Below are positions 1 to 8,744 of a stretch of 64,000 nucleotides of DNA, piece after piece. Every line of letters starts with the position of its first letter. The first letter of the stretch is position 1. Source of the stretch: JBAXTE01 sp037130365 (GTDB taxonomy: Bacteria; Bacteroidota; Bacteroidia; Bacteroidales; WCHB1-69); assembly GCA_037130365.1 (NCBI GenBank), contig JBAXTE010000014.1:1-64000 (forward strand), read 5' to 3'. The notes under the pieces were generated by a model. It was not told the origin of the DNA. It ran no database searches and saw only the letters and a program-made list of their open reading frames with translations. The translations under genes and the position numbers were made by a program.

Positions 1-9
1 CCCATGTTG

Positions 10-17
10 CAAAGATA
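10..17 (-). promoter_or_regulatory. Bacteroidota -7 box pointing out of the window
   Basis: The minus strand reads TATCTTTG, an exact match to the Bacteroidota -7 consensus TAnnTTTG. It faces left, so it would drive a minus-strand gene lying before the window. A minus-strand ATG occurs at 5-3, too close to the box to be sure it is that gene's start. No convincing -33 element was identified. Confidence 0.4.
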
Positions 18-81
18 CAAAAAATATCGGGTGTTTTGATATTAAATTGGTATAAGTAAACATTTATTAAATCAACATAAC

Positions 82-774
82 ATGAATCATTTTTTTAAGA
101 TTTTTACGTTTTTAACTGTAATTTCCTTTAGTAGTTGTATATCAACTCACACTGGTAGTATTCAAACATCTAGTTTTTCTACCAACAATAATTTTAAAAT
201 TGTTTCTACAGTAGAAGGTACGTCAACAGCTGTTTACATATTGGGAATTGGGGGAAATTATAAAAACGGGCTCATAAATGAGGCAAAAAAAAACATGTAC
301 ATTAATTTTGCATTAAAATCAAATCAGAATTTGACAAATATTACAACTGACATTAAAAGGACATATTTTATATTGCCAATATTGTATATGAGTCAAACAG
401 TTATTGTTAGTGCTGATGTGATTCAATTCTATTATGACAATAATAATCCTATTGAAGAAAACAAAATAATTGTGAATAGCAAAGAACCGAGCAAAGAATC
501 AAGTAAAGAATCGAACACTCAATCGGTGTTATACCCAAAACTGCAATCTATTAAGGAATCTGCGAATGTTAAAGTGTTAGGATATGCAAGTATGTCAGAC
601 GTTAAGATTGGTGATTATATTCAAACAGTGACGCGTTGGGGTGATTTACTTTATGGCGAGGTCACAGAGATTACCTCTATGAACAAACTTAAGGTCAGAC
701 TAGAGCCAACACCTCATACAATTGTGTATGAAGAATTTCATTTTAAAAAATGCAAGAAAGTTATAGTTGAATAA
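82..774 (+). CDS. Putative outer-membrane lipoprotein, DUF6567-like
   Basis: A 230-residue protein with an N-terminal lipoprotein signal: Lys6 followed by a hydrophobic stretch and lipobox FSSC with Cys19. Residues about 40-120 contain a TSTAVYILGIGG segment, an NEAKKNMY helix and an alternating beta segment ending SADVIQF, the pattern I associate with the DUF6567 family of Bacteroidota lipoproteins. A Ser/Lys/Glu-rich linker at about 135-150 (repeated KEPSKES-like units) leads to a C-terminal domain of about 70 residues with VKIGDYIQTVTRWGDLLYGEVTEI, which may form a small beta-barrel. The family has no established function. It stands alone, and no clear promoter was seen in the 81 bases before it. 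Confidence 0.75.
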   Translation: MNHFFKIFTFLTVISFSSCISTHTGSIQTSSFSTNNNFKIVSTVEGTSTAVYILGIGGNYKNGLINEAKKNMYINFALKSNQNLTNITTDIKRTYFILPILYMSQTVIVSADVIQFYYDNNNPIEENKIIVNSKEPSKESSKESNTQSVLYPKLQSIKESANVKVLGYASMSDVKIGDYIQTVTRWGDLLYGEVTEITSMNKLKVRLEPTPHTIVYEEFHFKKCKKVIVE

Positions 775-864
775 ATGATTGTTAACAGCGTACATTAATA
801 TACAAATCGATTTTTCAAGTAATATATTCTCTATTTAAATGGGCTTTTTTGTTTATTATTCGTT

Positions 865-1043
865 TTAGCTAGATACAAGAAAGTTGGTCAAGAATCCGTA
901 CCAACCATTTCTATAAAATCTTGTGGAATTTATGTCCTCATTTTCTAGCTTTTTTGGCTCTATAGGTTTACCAACAATTAAATCCCTTCCAGAATAGCAT
1001 TAAGTAAACCCAATCCAACAGTAAACTCCCTTTCTGCTTCCAT
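865..1043 (-). pseudogene. Possible small ORF broken by a frameshift in a G run
   Basis: On the minus strand an ATG at 1043 opens MEAEREFTVGLGLLNAILEG and then hits a stop. The neighbouring frame continues with protein-like sequence from GRDLIVGKPIEPKKL to GWYGFLTNFLVSS and a stop at 865-867. Adding one G to the GGG run near 983-986 would join both halves into one protein of about 59 residues. I do not recognise the family. The ORF overlaps the ubiD promoter at its 5' end. It may be a decayed gene, a sequencing error, or chance; a folded DNA/RNA element overlaps the same bases. Confidence 0.3.
867..955 (+). other. Nested inverted repeats followed by a T run
   Basis: Three nested complementary pairs occur: AGCTAGA 867-873 with TCTAGCT 944-950, ACAAGA 875-880 with TCTTGT 919-924, and GTTGGT 883-888 with ACCAAC 900-905. 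Five T follow at 951-955. Read on the plus strand this could be a branched terminator or a small structured RNA. No promoter was found just upstream, and the same bases look weakly coding on the other strand. Confidence 0.3.
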
Positions 1044-1051
1044 AAATTGAT

Positions 1052-1059
1052 TAACTTTG
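1052..1059 (+). promoter_or_regulatory. ubiD promoter (-7 box TAACTTTG)
   Basis: Exact TAnnTTTG match. A TTTC/TTCTG stretch near 1031-1037 lies at about the right distance for a -33 element. The predicted transcript start near 1066 leaves a leader of about 8 bases before the ATG at 1074. The possible TTG start at 1047 lies upstream of the box and so cannot be translated from this transcript. Confidence 0.55.
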
Positions 1060-1073
1060 TAAAAAATATTTAT

Positions 1074-2948
1074 ATGGTTTATAGCGATTTACAATCTATA
1101 ATAAAAGCTTTAGAAGGAAGTAATCAATTTGCCCGTATTTCCGAACAGGTAAGTCCTGATCTTCAGGCTACTGAAATCAACGATAGGGTAGTAAAACAAC
1201 AAGGAAAAGCATTGCTGTTTGAAAATAATGGGACAGAATTTCCTCTTTTGCTCAATCTTTATGGTTCCGAAGTTCGAATGAATATGGTTTTGGGAACCCA
1301 AAGTCTGGATGATATTGGAACTCGGATTATGAAACTTTTACACCAAGTAACCAAGCCATCAATGTCGTTTAAAGATAAGTTGATGATGTTGCCGATGTTA
1401 AAAGAGGTCTCTTCGTGGATGCCTAATCGCAGTAGCGGTCGTGCCAATTGTCAACAAGAAATGTTGATGATTCCAGACCTCAATCGATTGCCAATTCCCA
1501 AGTGTTGGCCTTTTGATGGTGGACGGTTTATCACACTTCCAATGGTTCACACCCAAAATCCAGAAACTGGCGTTACAAATGTGGGTATGTATCGGATGCA
1601 AGTCCTAGATTCGTCCACCACAGCCATGCACTGGCATTTGCATAAGGATGGCGCCCGCCATTATGAGATGTATAAGAAAATGGGAAAAAGAATGCCTGTT
1701 TCGGTGGCAATTGGTGGCGATCCAATCTTTGCATACTGCGCTTCGGCTCCACTGCCCGAAAACATAGATGAATATATGCTCGCTGGCTTTTTGCGCCACG
1801 AACGTGTTCGATTGATTAAATGCAAAACCAACGAATTATTTGTACCAGCCGATGCAGATTTTATTCTGGAAGGTTACATAGACCCAAGTGAAGAGTTGGC
1901 TTACGAAGGCCCATTTGGTGATCATACCGGCTACTATTCTTTGGCCGATTATTATCCAAAATTTCATATTACTTGCATTACCCATCGCACCGATGCCATT
2001 TATCCCGCAACCATTGTGGGTGTTCCTCCGCAAGAAGATCGTTGGTTGGGAAAAACCACCGAACGGATTTTTTTGACTCCCGTAAGAATCAGCGTTTGCC
2101 CCGATGTAATTGATATGAATCTGCCTTATCAGGGCGGTTTTCATAATTTGTCGATTGTGCAAGCGGATATTAAATTTCCCGGTCAACCTTTTACGGTAAT
2201 GAATGCTTTATGGGGCGCTGGTCAGATGATGTTTAATAAAATAATGATCGTGGTAGATAAAGACACAAATCCTTTCGATTCAAAAGCGGTGTTGAAGTGT
2301 CTGGCAAATGTAAATTTAAATCAAGATGTGATGCTGTCTCGTGGTGCTGCGGATGTCCTCGACCATGCGGGACGCGAATTTGCCATCAGCGGAAAAATTG
2401 GAATTGATGCCACTAAAAAAACGTCAGTTTTACCAACTCGTAGCTGTGATTTGGAACGCCTTAAGGCTGATTTTCCAAATATAACTATAAACACTTCATT
2501 CTTCGAAGATTGTGGCGGATTAATTATTGGTTTTGATAAATCAGCCGAGTGTCTAGTGAGAAAGTTAACACAAGACATTATTGATAAGGAATATTTTAAA
2601 GGATTAACTTTTATTGCCGTTTTTGACAAAATGCTCGATTTGAGCAATGATGACATTCTATTATGGCAAATTTCTGGTAATATTGATCCGCAAACCGATT
2701 GCTTTTTTGTAGAAAATCAATTGAATAAAAGTCTAGTCATCGATGCTACTTCAAAACGAAGCATGGATGGTTTCACCCGCGAATGGCCCAATGTTATTGC
2801 CATGGACGATAAAACCATTGCAGAAATAGATCAAAAATGGGATAAATTTGGCCTTGGAGAATTCATCTCATCCCCATCAATTCAAATGAAAACAATGGTG
2901 AAAAATAAAGGTGCAGTGGCTTACGGAGTTGAAAATCCGACTTTATAA
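1074..2948 (+). CDS. ubiD: UbiD family decarboxylase
   Basis: A 624-residue UbiD-family (de)carboxylase. These enzymes use prenylated FMN, made by UbiX, to decarboxylate aromatic or unsaturated acids; in Bacteroidota the usual role proposed is in quinone (menaquinone) synthesis. Family landmarks are MYRMQVLDSSTTAMHWHLHKDG, the loop around VSVAIGGDPIFAYCASAPLP, and ELAYEGPFGDHTGYYS followed by IYPATIVGVPPQED, which hold cofactor- and metal-binding residues and the catalytic Glu-Arg-Glu set. The length fits the longer Bacteroidota members. I start at ATG 1074; an in-frame TTG at 1047 precedes the promoter box. It converges on the clamp-loader gene with only 5 bases between stops. The substrate cannot be read from sequence. 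Confidence 0.93.
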   Translation: MVYSDLQSIIKALEGSNQFARISEQVSPDLQATEINDRVVKQQGKALLFENNGTEFPLLLNLYGSEVRMNMVLGTQSLDDIGTRIMKLLHQVTKPSMSFKDKLMMLPMLKEVSSWMPNRSSGRANCQQEMLMIPDLNRLPIPKCWPFDGGRFITLPMVHTQNPETGVTNVGMYRMQVLDSSTTAMHWHLHKDGARHYEMYKKMGKRMPVSVAIGGDPIFAYCASAPLPENIDEYMLAGFLRHERVRLIKCKTNELFVPADADFILEGYIDPSEELAYEGPFGDHTGYYSLADYYPKFHITCITHRTDAIYPATIVGVPPQEDRWLGKTTERIFLTPVRISVCPDVIDMNLPYQGGFHNLSIVQADIKFPGQPFTVMNALWGAGQMMFNKIMIVVDKDTNPFDSKAVLKCLANVNLNQDVMLSRGAADVLDHAGREFAISGKIGIDATKKTSVLPTRSCDLERLKADFPNITINTSFFEDCGGLIIGFDKSAECLVRKLTQDIIDKEYFKGLTFIAVFDKMLDLSNDDILLWQISGNIDPQTDCFFVENQLNKSLVIDATSKRSMDGFTREWPNVIAMDDKTIAEIDQKWDKFGLGEFISSPSIQMKTMVKNKGAVAYGVENPTL

Positions 2949-2953
2949 TCTTT

Positions 2954-4078
2954 CTACTTTTTTTTCAAAGCAAAGCCAATCTGTATTGCATAATCAGTCA
3001 GCACGATTTGGGCATTTCCATTGCGTTCGATGTGGAAAATCGCCTTGTTGGTCTCTTCGTATAGACTGCCAATATTATTAATGGTGACGAATTGGTTGAA
3101 TTTTGAAAGAAAATCATTTTCATCATTGGTTATTCGAGCAATTTCTGATGCATTTTTATTCAAATACAAACTCTGTTGAAACATTAACAATGAAAACTTT
3201 AAGAACTCTTTGATTTTTTCACGTCCTAATTTTGCCACTTGATCAACACTTAAGCTTACATCTTTAAATTTTTTTCCAGTTCGAGCATAGGAAAATGCAT
3301 TTCTGGTTAATTCAATAAATAATGTTAGCTCATCATTATCAACACCTTGCTTAAATAGGGTAAGGGCATACGAGAAGTTTCCATCTGCAATTCTGGCAAT
3401 ATCCGATGCCCGATGTGTGTCTGCATGATATTTATCGATTAGTGCATTGCGGATTTCATCGTCGGAATATTTGTTGACTTTAACCAATTGAGTTCGTGAA
3501 ATTATGGTAGTAACCACATCTTCGTAATTTTCAGTAACAAGCAGAAATACTGTTTTGTCGTTTGGTTCTTCCAGTGATTTTAATATTTTTGAAACCGCTC
3601 CATGATATAGCTTTTCAATCAGCCAAATAATAATCACCTTGTATTCAGCTTCAAAGGGCTTCATGCCAACTTCACGAATAATTCCTAATGTTTGCTCGGT
3701 ATAAATTGTAAATTGTTTATTTTCGGCTTCTAATATTTTACCCCAAGCTTCTAACGAAACATGACCATCATTTTGGGTGAGCAATTTTCTCCAATTTTCA
3801 GAAGTATCCGGAATGTCTTTGCCTGGCAATGGATAAAAAAAGTGAATGTCAGGATGTTGTAACTTGTTGATTTTTTGACAAGAATGACAAACTCCACAGG
3901 AATCATCTGCTTTTTTATCGGTACATAAAATATATTGTGCATACGCAGTTGCCAAAGCCAGTTTATGAGTTCCCTCTGCTCCATAAAATAGCTGAGCATG
4001 GCTGATTCTGTTGTTCTTTACACTGTTGATGAGTCGTTTTTTTAACCCTTCGTGTCCGATAATGTCTTTAAACTGCAT
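2954..4078 (-). CDS. holB: DNA polymerase III delta' (clamp loader) subunit
   Basis: A 374-residue AAA+ clamp-loader protein. It opens FKDIIGHEGLKKRLINSVKNNRISHAQLFYGAEGTHKLALA, the usual delta' start, with a degenerate P-loop (GAEGTHK in place of GxxGxGK), which fits a subunit that does not hydrolyse ATP. Zinc-binding cysteines follow at about 52-68 (ILC, then CGVCHSC). The sensor segment at about 175-200 ends in SRTQLVKVNKYSDDEI. The C-terminal third is helical, as in the pentamer collar. It probably loads the beta sliding clamp onto DNA. Two overlapping -7 boxes lie 18-33 bases upstream, so it has its own promoter. Confidence 0.9.
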   Translation of the reverse strand: MQFKDIIGHEGLKKRLINSVKNNRISHAQLFYGAEGTHKLALATAYAQYILCTDKKADDSCGVCHSCQKINKLQHPDIHFFYPLPGKDIPDTSENWRKLLTQNDGHVSLEAWGKILEAENKQFTIYTEQTLGIIREVGMKPFEAEYKVIIIWLIEKLYHGAVSKILKSLEEPNDKTVFLLVTENYEDVVTTIISRTQLVKVNKYSDDEIRNALIDKYHADTHRASDIARIADGNFSYALTLFKQGVDNDELTLFIELTRNAFSYARTGKKFKDVSLSVDQVAKLGREKIKEFLKFSLLMFQQSLYLNKNASEIARITNDENDFLSKFNQFVTINNIGSLYEETNKAIFHIERNGNAQIVLTDYAIQIGFALKKK

Positions 4079-4095
4079 AATTTTTCTTATTGCCT

Positions 4096-4111
4096 CAAAA
4101 TTACAAAAATA
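4096..4111 (-). promoter_or_regulatory. holB promoter region (two -7 boxes)
   Basis: On the minus strand TAATTTTG (4103-4096) and TATTTTTG (4111-4104) both match TAnnTTTG, directly upstream of the ATG at 4078. Either could be used; leaders would be about 11 or 19 bases. Confidence 0.4.
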
Positions 4112-4132
4112 TGTTCGAATTTACATATAAAA

Positions 4133-5566
4133 TTACTCATTGATGAAAAAATCAGGATGAAAATTCACTAAATATACTTTGTCTGTTGCTCGAGTAATTG
4201 CCGTATAAAGCCAGCGAAGGTATTCAATATTGACCATTTCTTGAGTTAAAAAACCCTGATCAATAAATACCACTTTCCATTGTCCTCCTTGAGTTTTATG
4301 GCAAGTTAGAGCATATGCAAACTTGATTTGTAAAGCATTATACCAGGGATCTTTTTTTATGGAAGCATACTGTTTTGCTTTCGATGTAATATCCGCATAA
4401 TCTTCTTTAACGCCTAGATATAGCTTGTTGTGATCTTCGCGTGTGAGGGCAGGTGCTTCAGTATCAATGGTTGATGTAATTAATCGAGCCTCTACAGATT
4501 CGTGATCAGGATAGTCGCAAAGTGAAAAAACCGTGTCTACAAAATCAAAATCATACATAGAAATTCGTTTCTTAACTTTCTGAATTTCAATAATATCTCC
4601 ATTGGCAATAAAACCAGCAGTGGAATCTTCGGGCAACCAAAAATAATTGTTCTTAACCACCATCATATAATCGCCAGTGCAAAGTTCTTCATCTTTATAA
4701 AGAATTCGTGTTCGTATCTCTTTGTTAAATAGATTTGCCCGCTTATTTGTACGTGTTATCACCACAATTTCGTCGGTGTTATAATTGCTGTATGATTCAT
4801 TCAGAGCATCTTCCAGTTCATTTCCGTCGATGTTTTTGATGTCGGAAAACCCAATGGTTTTAAATAATTTACCGGTAATTTTAGCTCGTTCAATTTGCCT
4901 GCGCAGATAAGTTGCATTTGCTAGAATTCCAGAATCTTGTTGCTGACGAAGCACTTCTTTGAGTTCGTAGGTTATGATGTCGAATCCATATTTTATTCGC
5001 ATTTGTTGAGGATCGATCGCATTGCTCAAATCCGAACCGATAGGAGGGAGCTGTGCCGAATCGCCGACAAGGAGTAATTTGCAATTGTATCCTGAGTGAA
5101 TATAGTCGATTAAATCATCAAGAATATTCCGAGAATCATAACCCTCCGAACCTGAATAGGAATCGTTGATCATAGAAGCCTCATCTACAATAAATAAGGT
5201 GTTAGTATGTTTGTTTTCTTGCAAAGAAACATTCGAAATATTTCCCGATTGGGAACTCATCCGATATATTTTTCGATGAATAGTGGAGGCTTGTTTTTGA
5301 GAATAGGAAGCCAAAACTTTAGCAGCTCTACCAGTTGGGGCCAATAATACCGATCGCTTTTGAATTTTAGGTAGAATATTGACTATTGTGCTTACCAACG
5401 AAGTCTTTCCAGTACCAGCATATCCTCTTAGAATAAAGAGGTCGTTAATAGAGAAATTGGTCAAAAAATGAGCAATAAGTTCAATTGATTTTTCTTGGTC
5501 CTGAGTAGGAGTGTGCGAAAAATTTTCAATAATAAGCGATTGAATATTTGAAGTATATGAACTCAT
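4133..5566 (-). CDS. RecD/Pif1-like ATP-dependent DNA helicase (superfamily 1B)
   Basis: A 477-residue SF1 helicase. Residues about 45-55 carry Walker A (RGYAGTGKTSLV), then the GRAAKVLA motif Ia. Motif II is LFIVDEASMI at about 150, motif III LLLVGDSAQLPPIGS at about 185. The C-terminal half has a UvrD_C_2 region with ALTCHKTQGGQW and ends in LRWLYTAITRATDKVYLV (motif VI). It therefore unwinds DNA, probably 5' to 3' like RecD2, but lacks the long N-terminal region of RecD2. The start at ATG 5566 lies one base after the TAG stop of the upstream tamL-like gene, so translation is probably coupled; an upstream in-frame start at 5590 would lie inside that gene. Confidence 0.88.
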   Translation of the reverse strand: MSSYTSNIQSLIIENFSHTPTQDQEKSIELIAHFLTNFSINDLFILRGYAGTGKTSLVSTIVNILPKIQKRSVLLAPTGRAAKVLASYSQKQASTIHRKIYRMSSQSGNISNVSLQENKHTNTLFIVDEASMINDSYSGSEGYDSRNILDDLIDYIHSGYNCKLLLVGDSAQLPPIGSDLSNAIDPQQMRIKYGFDIITYELKEVLRQQQDSGILANATYLRRQIERAKITGKLFKTIGFSDIKNIDGNELEDALNESYSNYNTDEIVVITRTNKRANLFNKEIRTRILYKDEELCTGDYMMVVKNNYFWLPEDSTAGFIANGDIIEIQKVKKRISMYDFDFVDTVFSLCDYPDHESVEARLITSTIDTEAPALTREDHNKLYLGVKEDYADITSKAKQYASIKKDPWYNALQIKFAYALTCHKTQGGQWKVVFIDQGFLTQEMVNIEYLRWLYTAITRATDKVYLVNFHPDFFINE

Positions 5567-5567
5567 G

Positions 5568-7988
5568 CTAAAAAGGATATCCAATCCCAAAATTTAAAAC
5601 AGTTTTTGAAAGATTTATTGGAGTTTTTAAATTCGGATTATTTAAATATACTGGGTTTGCCAATGGAATTGCTGCATCAACGCGGATTAAAAAATAATCA
5701 AAATCTAATCTTAATCCAAAGCCAGCGTCAACTCCAAATTCTTTATAAAACTGATTAAACTTAAACTCGCCATTAGGAATTGATGTATTGGCTCGTACTA
5801 ACCAAATATTGCCAGCATCCATAAAAAAAGCACCTCTAAAATAATTCCAAATTGGAAAACGATATTCAACATTACTTTCAATTTTTAAATCACCAATTGA
5901 TTCAAAAGATTCACCACCATCAAAGCTGCCAGGTCCTAATGTCCGCATTTTCCATCCTCGCATGCTATTTGCACCACCTAGATAAAAGCTTTTTTCAAAA
6001 GGTAGCGAGAAAGAATTTGTAAACGGAACCCCGATTCCAAAACTTGTGCGAAATGCAAAACTTGTCTTTTTTGTGTACTGATGATAATATCGAAAATCAA
6101 AATCTGACAAAAGGTAGTTTGCATAAGGAATTCCTCCGATTGTATACTGGTCGCTTTCATTTTTTTTAGCTTTTGCCGTATTCATGGCTAAATTTAATAC
6201 ATTTCCAACTGACTCAATTCCAAATCTAAAATAAATAAAGTTTTTCCCTTTTTTTAAGCTTTGATTATCGTAAGTAAAATTATAGCGCATGGCAACCAAT
6301 AAGTGATCGGTATATTGCTCTCGTATACGTCTGTTGTATCGATTCAGCGTTTCAAGAAATGAAGCCGTTGGATTTATCTTTACAATATTGATGTCAATTG
6401 GATTAAAAGAGTGCTTCATTATTCTTTTTTGAATCCATTCATAACCAAAGTAACTTGTGCTAATAAATCTTGTGTAATCTGGGCGCTGTTGGTAATTTCC
6501 TCCAATATTAAAGATGCTTTTTGGACGAACAGTAGTTGTGAAGTATTTAATTTTTATTGGAAAATAAAACCGAGGAATATCCAATTTTACACTCCCTGAA
6601 AATTCAAAAGTATTAAATAATAATAGATCGTTTGTTGTTGAATTATTTGAGAAAAGTTTTTGCGCTTCATAAGCTGCTCCAAGTCGATACATTAAGTTTT
6701 CATTTCCTTTAAAAACATTTCGAGTGATGGTAGTAAAATCAACACCAATTCCTAAGTTTCCACCTGTATTTGTTCCTTTTGCTTCGGCTGAAAAACTGAA
6801 TTTGTCTGTAGGCCGAAGTTGAATTTTGCAATCAAGGTATCTTATGCTATCTGCTGATAAAGAATCTGAGATATCGGTAAAAATAATATTGATAAAACTG
6901 AAGTTCTTAAGCTCATTCAACCGAGTATATGTACGATTAACGCTTCCGAGATTGTACAAATCACCTGGTGCTATCGTCAGAAATGAAGCAATTTTTTTTG
7001 GACTATACTTTAGGTCTGAATTGTAAATAAAAATATATGAACCAAATTTTTGATTTTCCTTTTGATAAAGTAAAGTGTCTGAATATGATTCGGTTGGAAG
7101 CAAAGGATTAAAATTTGTGTTTACTACAACATTCCTAATTTTATAGGGTATGTGCTTGCCGTATATTATTGAATCTGAAGTCCCTGACTTTTTGAAAAAT
7201 GGGTCTTGAATAATTGTATTGATATTTAAACAGTTACAAGACAAGTTAGTGTCAATTGAAAACGTTATAAATTCCTTTGAAAATCGATAAAATCCTCTTC
7301 TATTGAGTAATTCAGTTATTCGATCACGCTCTTGAGAAATGATTTTACTTTGATACTGATTCCCTTTTTTTAGTAATATCAGTGAAGTATCTTTATTTAT
7401 TAACGCTTTTATATTACTATCTTGAATGTTTTGTGTAATATTATTAATAGTATATGGCTCATTAGCCTTGATTTTATATATTACATTCGCCTTTTTATGT
7501 TTATAAATGATCTCTTTAGAAACTTCAGCATTGAAGTAACCATAATTATATAAATAGAGTTTGATTTGCTTTATTCCACTATTCACTAAATTTGTATCTA
7601 AGATTACGGGAGCTTCACCAAAATGCTTTTGAACCCAGACAGGAATTTTTCTTTGTTTTTTAGAATCAAAAAAAGTATAAACGTGAAGGTTAAAGCGAAA
7701 TAAATCGAGAATTCGTTTATTGGGAATATGTGTGCTAATGTATTCAATATCACTCATATTCGCATTTTGCTTATCTAAAAGGACGTACTTGTTTGAATTC
7801 AGAAGGTAACTCCCATTAGGAATTCGTCTGGTAGAATTACATCCTGAAAAAAACATTAATAAAAAGGGGATAAGTATGAAAAGTAAATTAGGTTTTTTTC
7901 TGAATATCCGGGTAAACACCAAATCATCGGTTCTTTTGTCAGAGAACCGATGGTTATAAGTATATAAAAATTGAACTAAAATTGACAT
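5568..7988 (-). CDS. tamL: TamL-like BamA-family outer-membrane lipoprotein
   Basis: An 806-residue Omp85 protein of the TamL type: an outer-membrane lipoprotein with POTRA-like repeats and a C-terminal 16-strand barrel, thought to pair with TamB in outer-membrane assembly. Cys50 follows LLMFFSG (lipobox), and NSTRRIPNGSYLLNSNKY is the characteristic mature start. POTRA-like segments span about 60-400. The barrel includes the Omp85 signature near 690-710 (FYLGGANSMRGWKMRTLGPG) and ends IGYPF with a terminal Phe. The ATG at 7988 gives an unusually long 35-residue region before the signal; a GTG at 7919 would give a normal lipoprotein signal and lies downstream of a -7 box at 7990-7997. The gene runs straight into the helicase gene. 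Confidence 0.87.
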   Translation of the reverse strand: MSILVQFLYTYNHRFSDKRTDDLVFTRIFRKKPNLLFILIPFLLMFFSGCNSTRRIPNGSYLLNSNKYVLLDKQNANMSDIEYISTHIPNKRILDLFRFNLHVYTFFDSKKQRKIPVWVQKHFGEAPVILDTNLVNSGIKQIKLYLYNYGYFNAEVSKEIIYKHKKANVIYKIKANEPYTINNITQNIQDSNIKALINKDTSLILLKKGNQYQSKIISQERDRITELLNRRGFYRFSKEFITFSIDTNLSCNCLNINTIIQDPFFKKSGTSDSIIYGKHIPYKIRNVVVNTNFNPLLPTESYSDTLLYQKENQKFGSYIFIYNSDLKYSPKKIASFLTIAPGDLYNLGSVNRTYTRLNELKNFSFINIIFTDISDSLSADSIRYLDCKIQLRPTDKFSFSAEAKGTNTGGNLGIGVDFTTITRNVFKGNENLMYRLGAAYEAQKLFSNNSTTNDLLLFNTFEFSGSVKLDIPRFYFPIKIKYFTTTVRPKSIFNIGGNYQQRPDYTRFISTSYFGYEWIQKRIMKHSFNPIDINIVKINPTASFLETLNRYNRRIREQYTDHLLVAMRYNFTYDNQSLKKGKNFIYFRFGIESVGNVLNLAMNTAKAKKNESDQYTIGGIPYANYLLSDFDFRYYHQYTKKTSFAFRTSFGIGVPFTNSFSLPFEKSFYLGGANSMRGWKMRTLGPGSFDGGESFESIGDLKIESNVEYRFPIWNYFRGAFFMDAGNIWLVRANTSIPNGEFKFNQFYKEFGVDAGFGLRLDFDYFLIRVDAAIPLANPVYLNNPNLKTPINLSKTVLNFGIGYPF
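7925..7952 (-). repeat. Perfect inverted repeat at the 5' end of the TamL gene
   Basis: Arms CATCGGTTC (7925-7933) and GAACCGATG (7944-7952) are perfectly complementary with a 10-base loop. It lies between the ATG (7988) and an alternative GTG start (7919). If the GTG is used, this is a leader hairpin just before the start codon and could regulate translation. Confidence 0.5.
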
Positions 7989-7989
7989 T

Positions 7990-7997
7990 CAAAAATA
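7990..7997 (-). promoter_or_regulatory. Possible -7 box at the TamL gene start
   Basis: The minus strand reads TATTTTTG, matching TAnnTTTG. Its expected transcript start (near 7983) lies inside the assigned coding region, which argues for a later start codon, or else the box is not used. Confidence 0.3.
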
Positions 7998-8030
7998 TTT
8001 TGAGATACTTAATTATTGATTTATAAGTGA

Positions 8031-8693
8031 TTAACGGAGATCATTAATCTCTATTTTTGGGTATTTCTTTGTGTTAAATTCAAAGCTTTTATCATCAATG
8101 AATTGATTTACAATAAAAGTAGAAACAAAATATTCGTAAATTCCACCTCCTTTTTCAACGACAGTCATCTTCATTATTTGACGACTTGATTTATTTATTG
8201 TAAGTCTAATGCTTGCGATAGAAGAGGCTTTAAGTGGATATAAATCAATGATTTGTATCATTTTCCCTTTTTCAGAAGTCTCTTTAATCAGCTTTGGTTT
8301 GTATTTGCTTTCGTATCCATTTAAGATTGAAGCTGGATTAATTGATTCTTGCTCACTATTTGCATTATTAATTGAAACTTCATTTGATTCTAGAAGATAA
8401 TTCCACTGAGTATTTCCATTGCACATTATGAGTTGTGAATTAAAATTAAACAGGAATTTGCTCCCTTTCATCCAAATATTGCCCTTTTCAACTTTTGTTT
8501 TGCCATTTTCGGTGGTTTTAAACGTAAACCCAATTTTAATAGTAGAATAGGATTTTGTCTTAAGAGCAACACCTTTTAATATCGCGGCTGAATTGTCGTT
8601 TAATTGAGCAAATATATTAATTGATAGTGGAAGCGTTAATAACAGAATAATGTATAACTGTTTAGCATACATAGGGTTCGAGATTTTTTTCAT
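8031..8693 (-). CDS. LolA-like periplasmic lipoprotein carrier
   Basis: A 220-residue exported protein. The N-terminus (Lys-Lys start, hydrophobic 12-29, NIFAQ cleavage site) is a Sec signal peptide. The mature part has the LolA fold pattern: an early ILKGVALKTKSYSTIKIGFTF strand, GNIWMKGSKFLFNF, then a CNGNTQWNY strand and late strands with MKMTVVEKGGGIYEYFVSTF. LolA carries lipoproteins from the inner membrane to the outer membrane. The gene precedes the TamL-like gene by 42 bases, which fits an envelope-assembly operon. A box one mismatch from the -7 consensus (TATCTTTA on the minus strand, 8713-8720) lies upstream. Confidence 0.82.
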   Translation of the reverse strand: MKKISNPMYAKQLYIILLLTLPLSINIFAQLNDNSAAILKGVALKTKSYSTIKIGFTFKTTENGKTKVEKGNIWMKGSKFLFNFNSQLIMCNGNTQWNYLLESNEVSINNANSEQESINPASILNGYESKYKPKLIKETSEKGKMIQIIDLYPLKASSIASIRLTINKSSRQIMKMTVVEKGGGIYEYFVSTFIVNQFIDDKSFEFNTKKYPKIEINDLR

Positions 8694-8744
8694 TTAAAAT
8701 AAATTTATTGAATAAAGATACTTATTTCCAATGATTGTACCAAA

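Noticed and set aside
1836..2186. Minus-strand ORF of 116 codons and others inside ubiD
   Set aside because: Antisense shadows of a strongly recognised UbiD gene, with no start signals.
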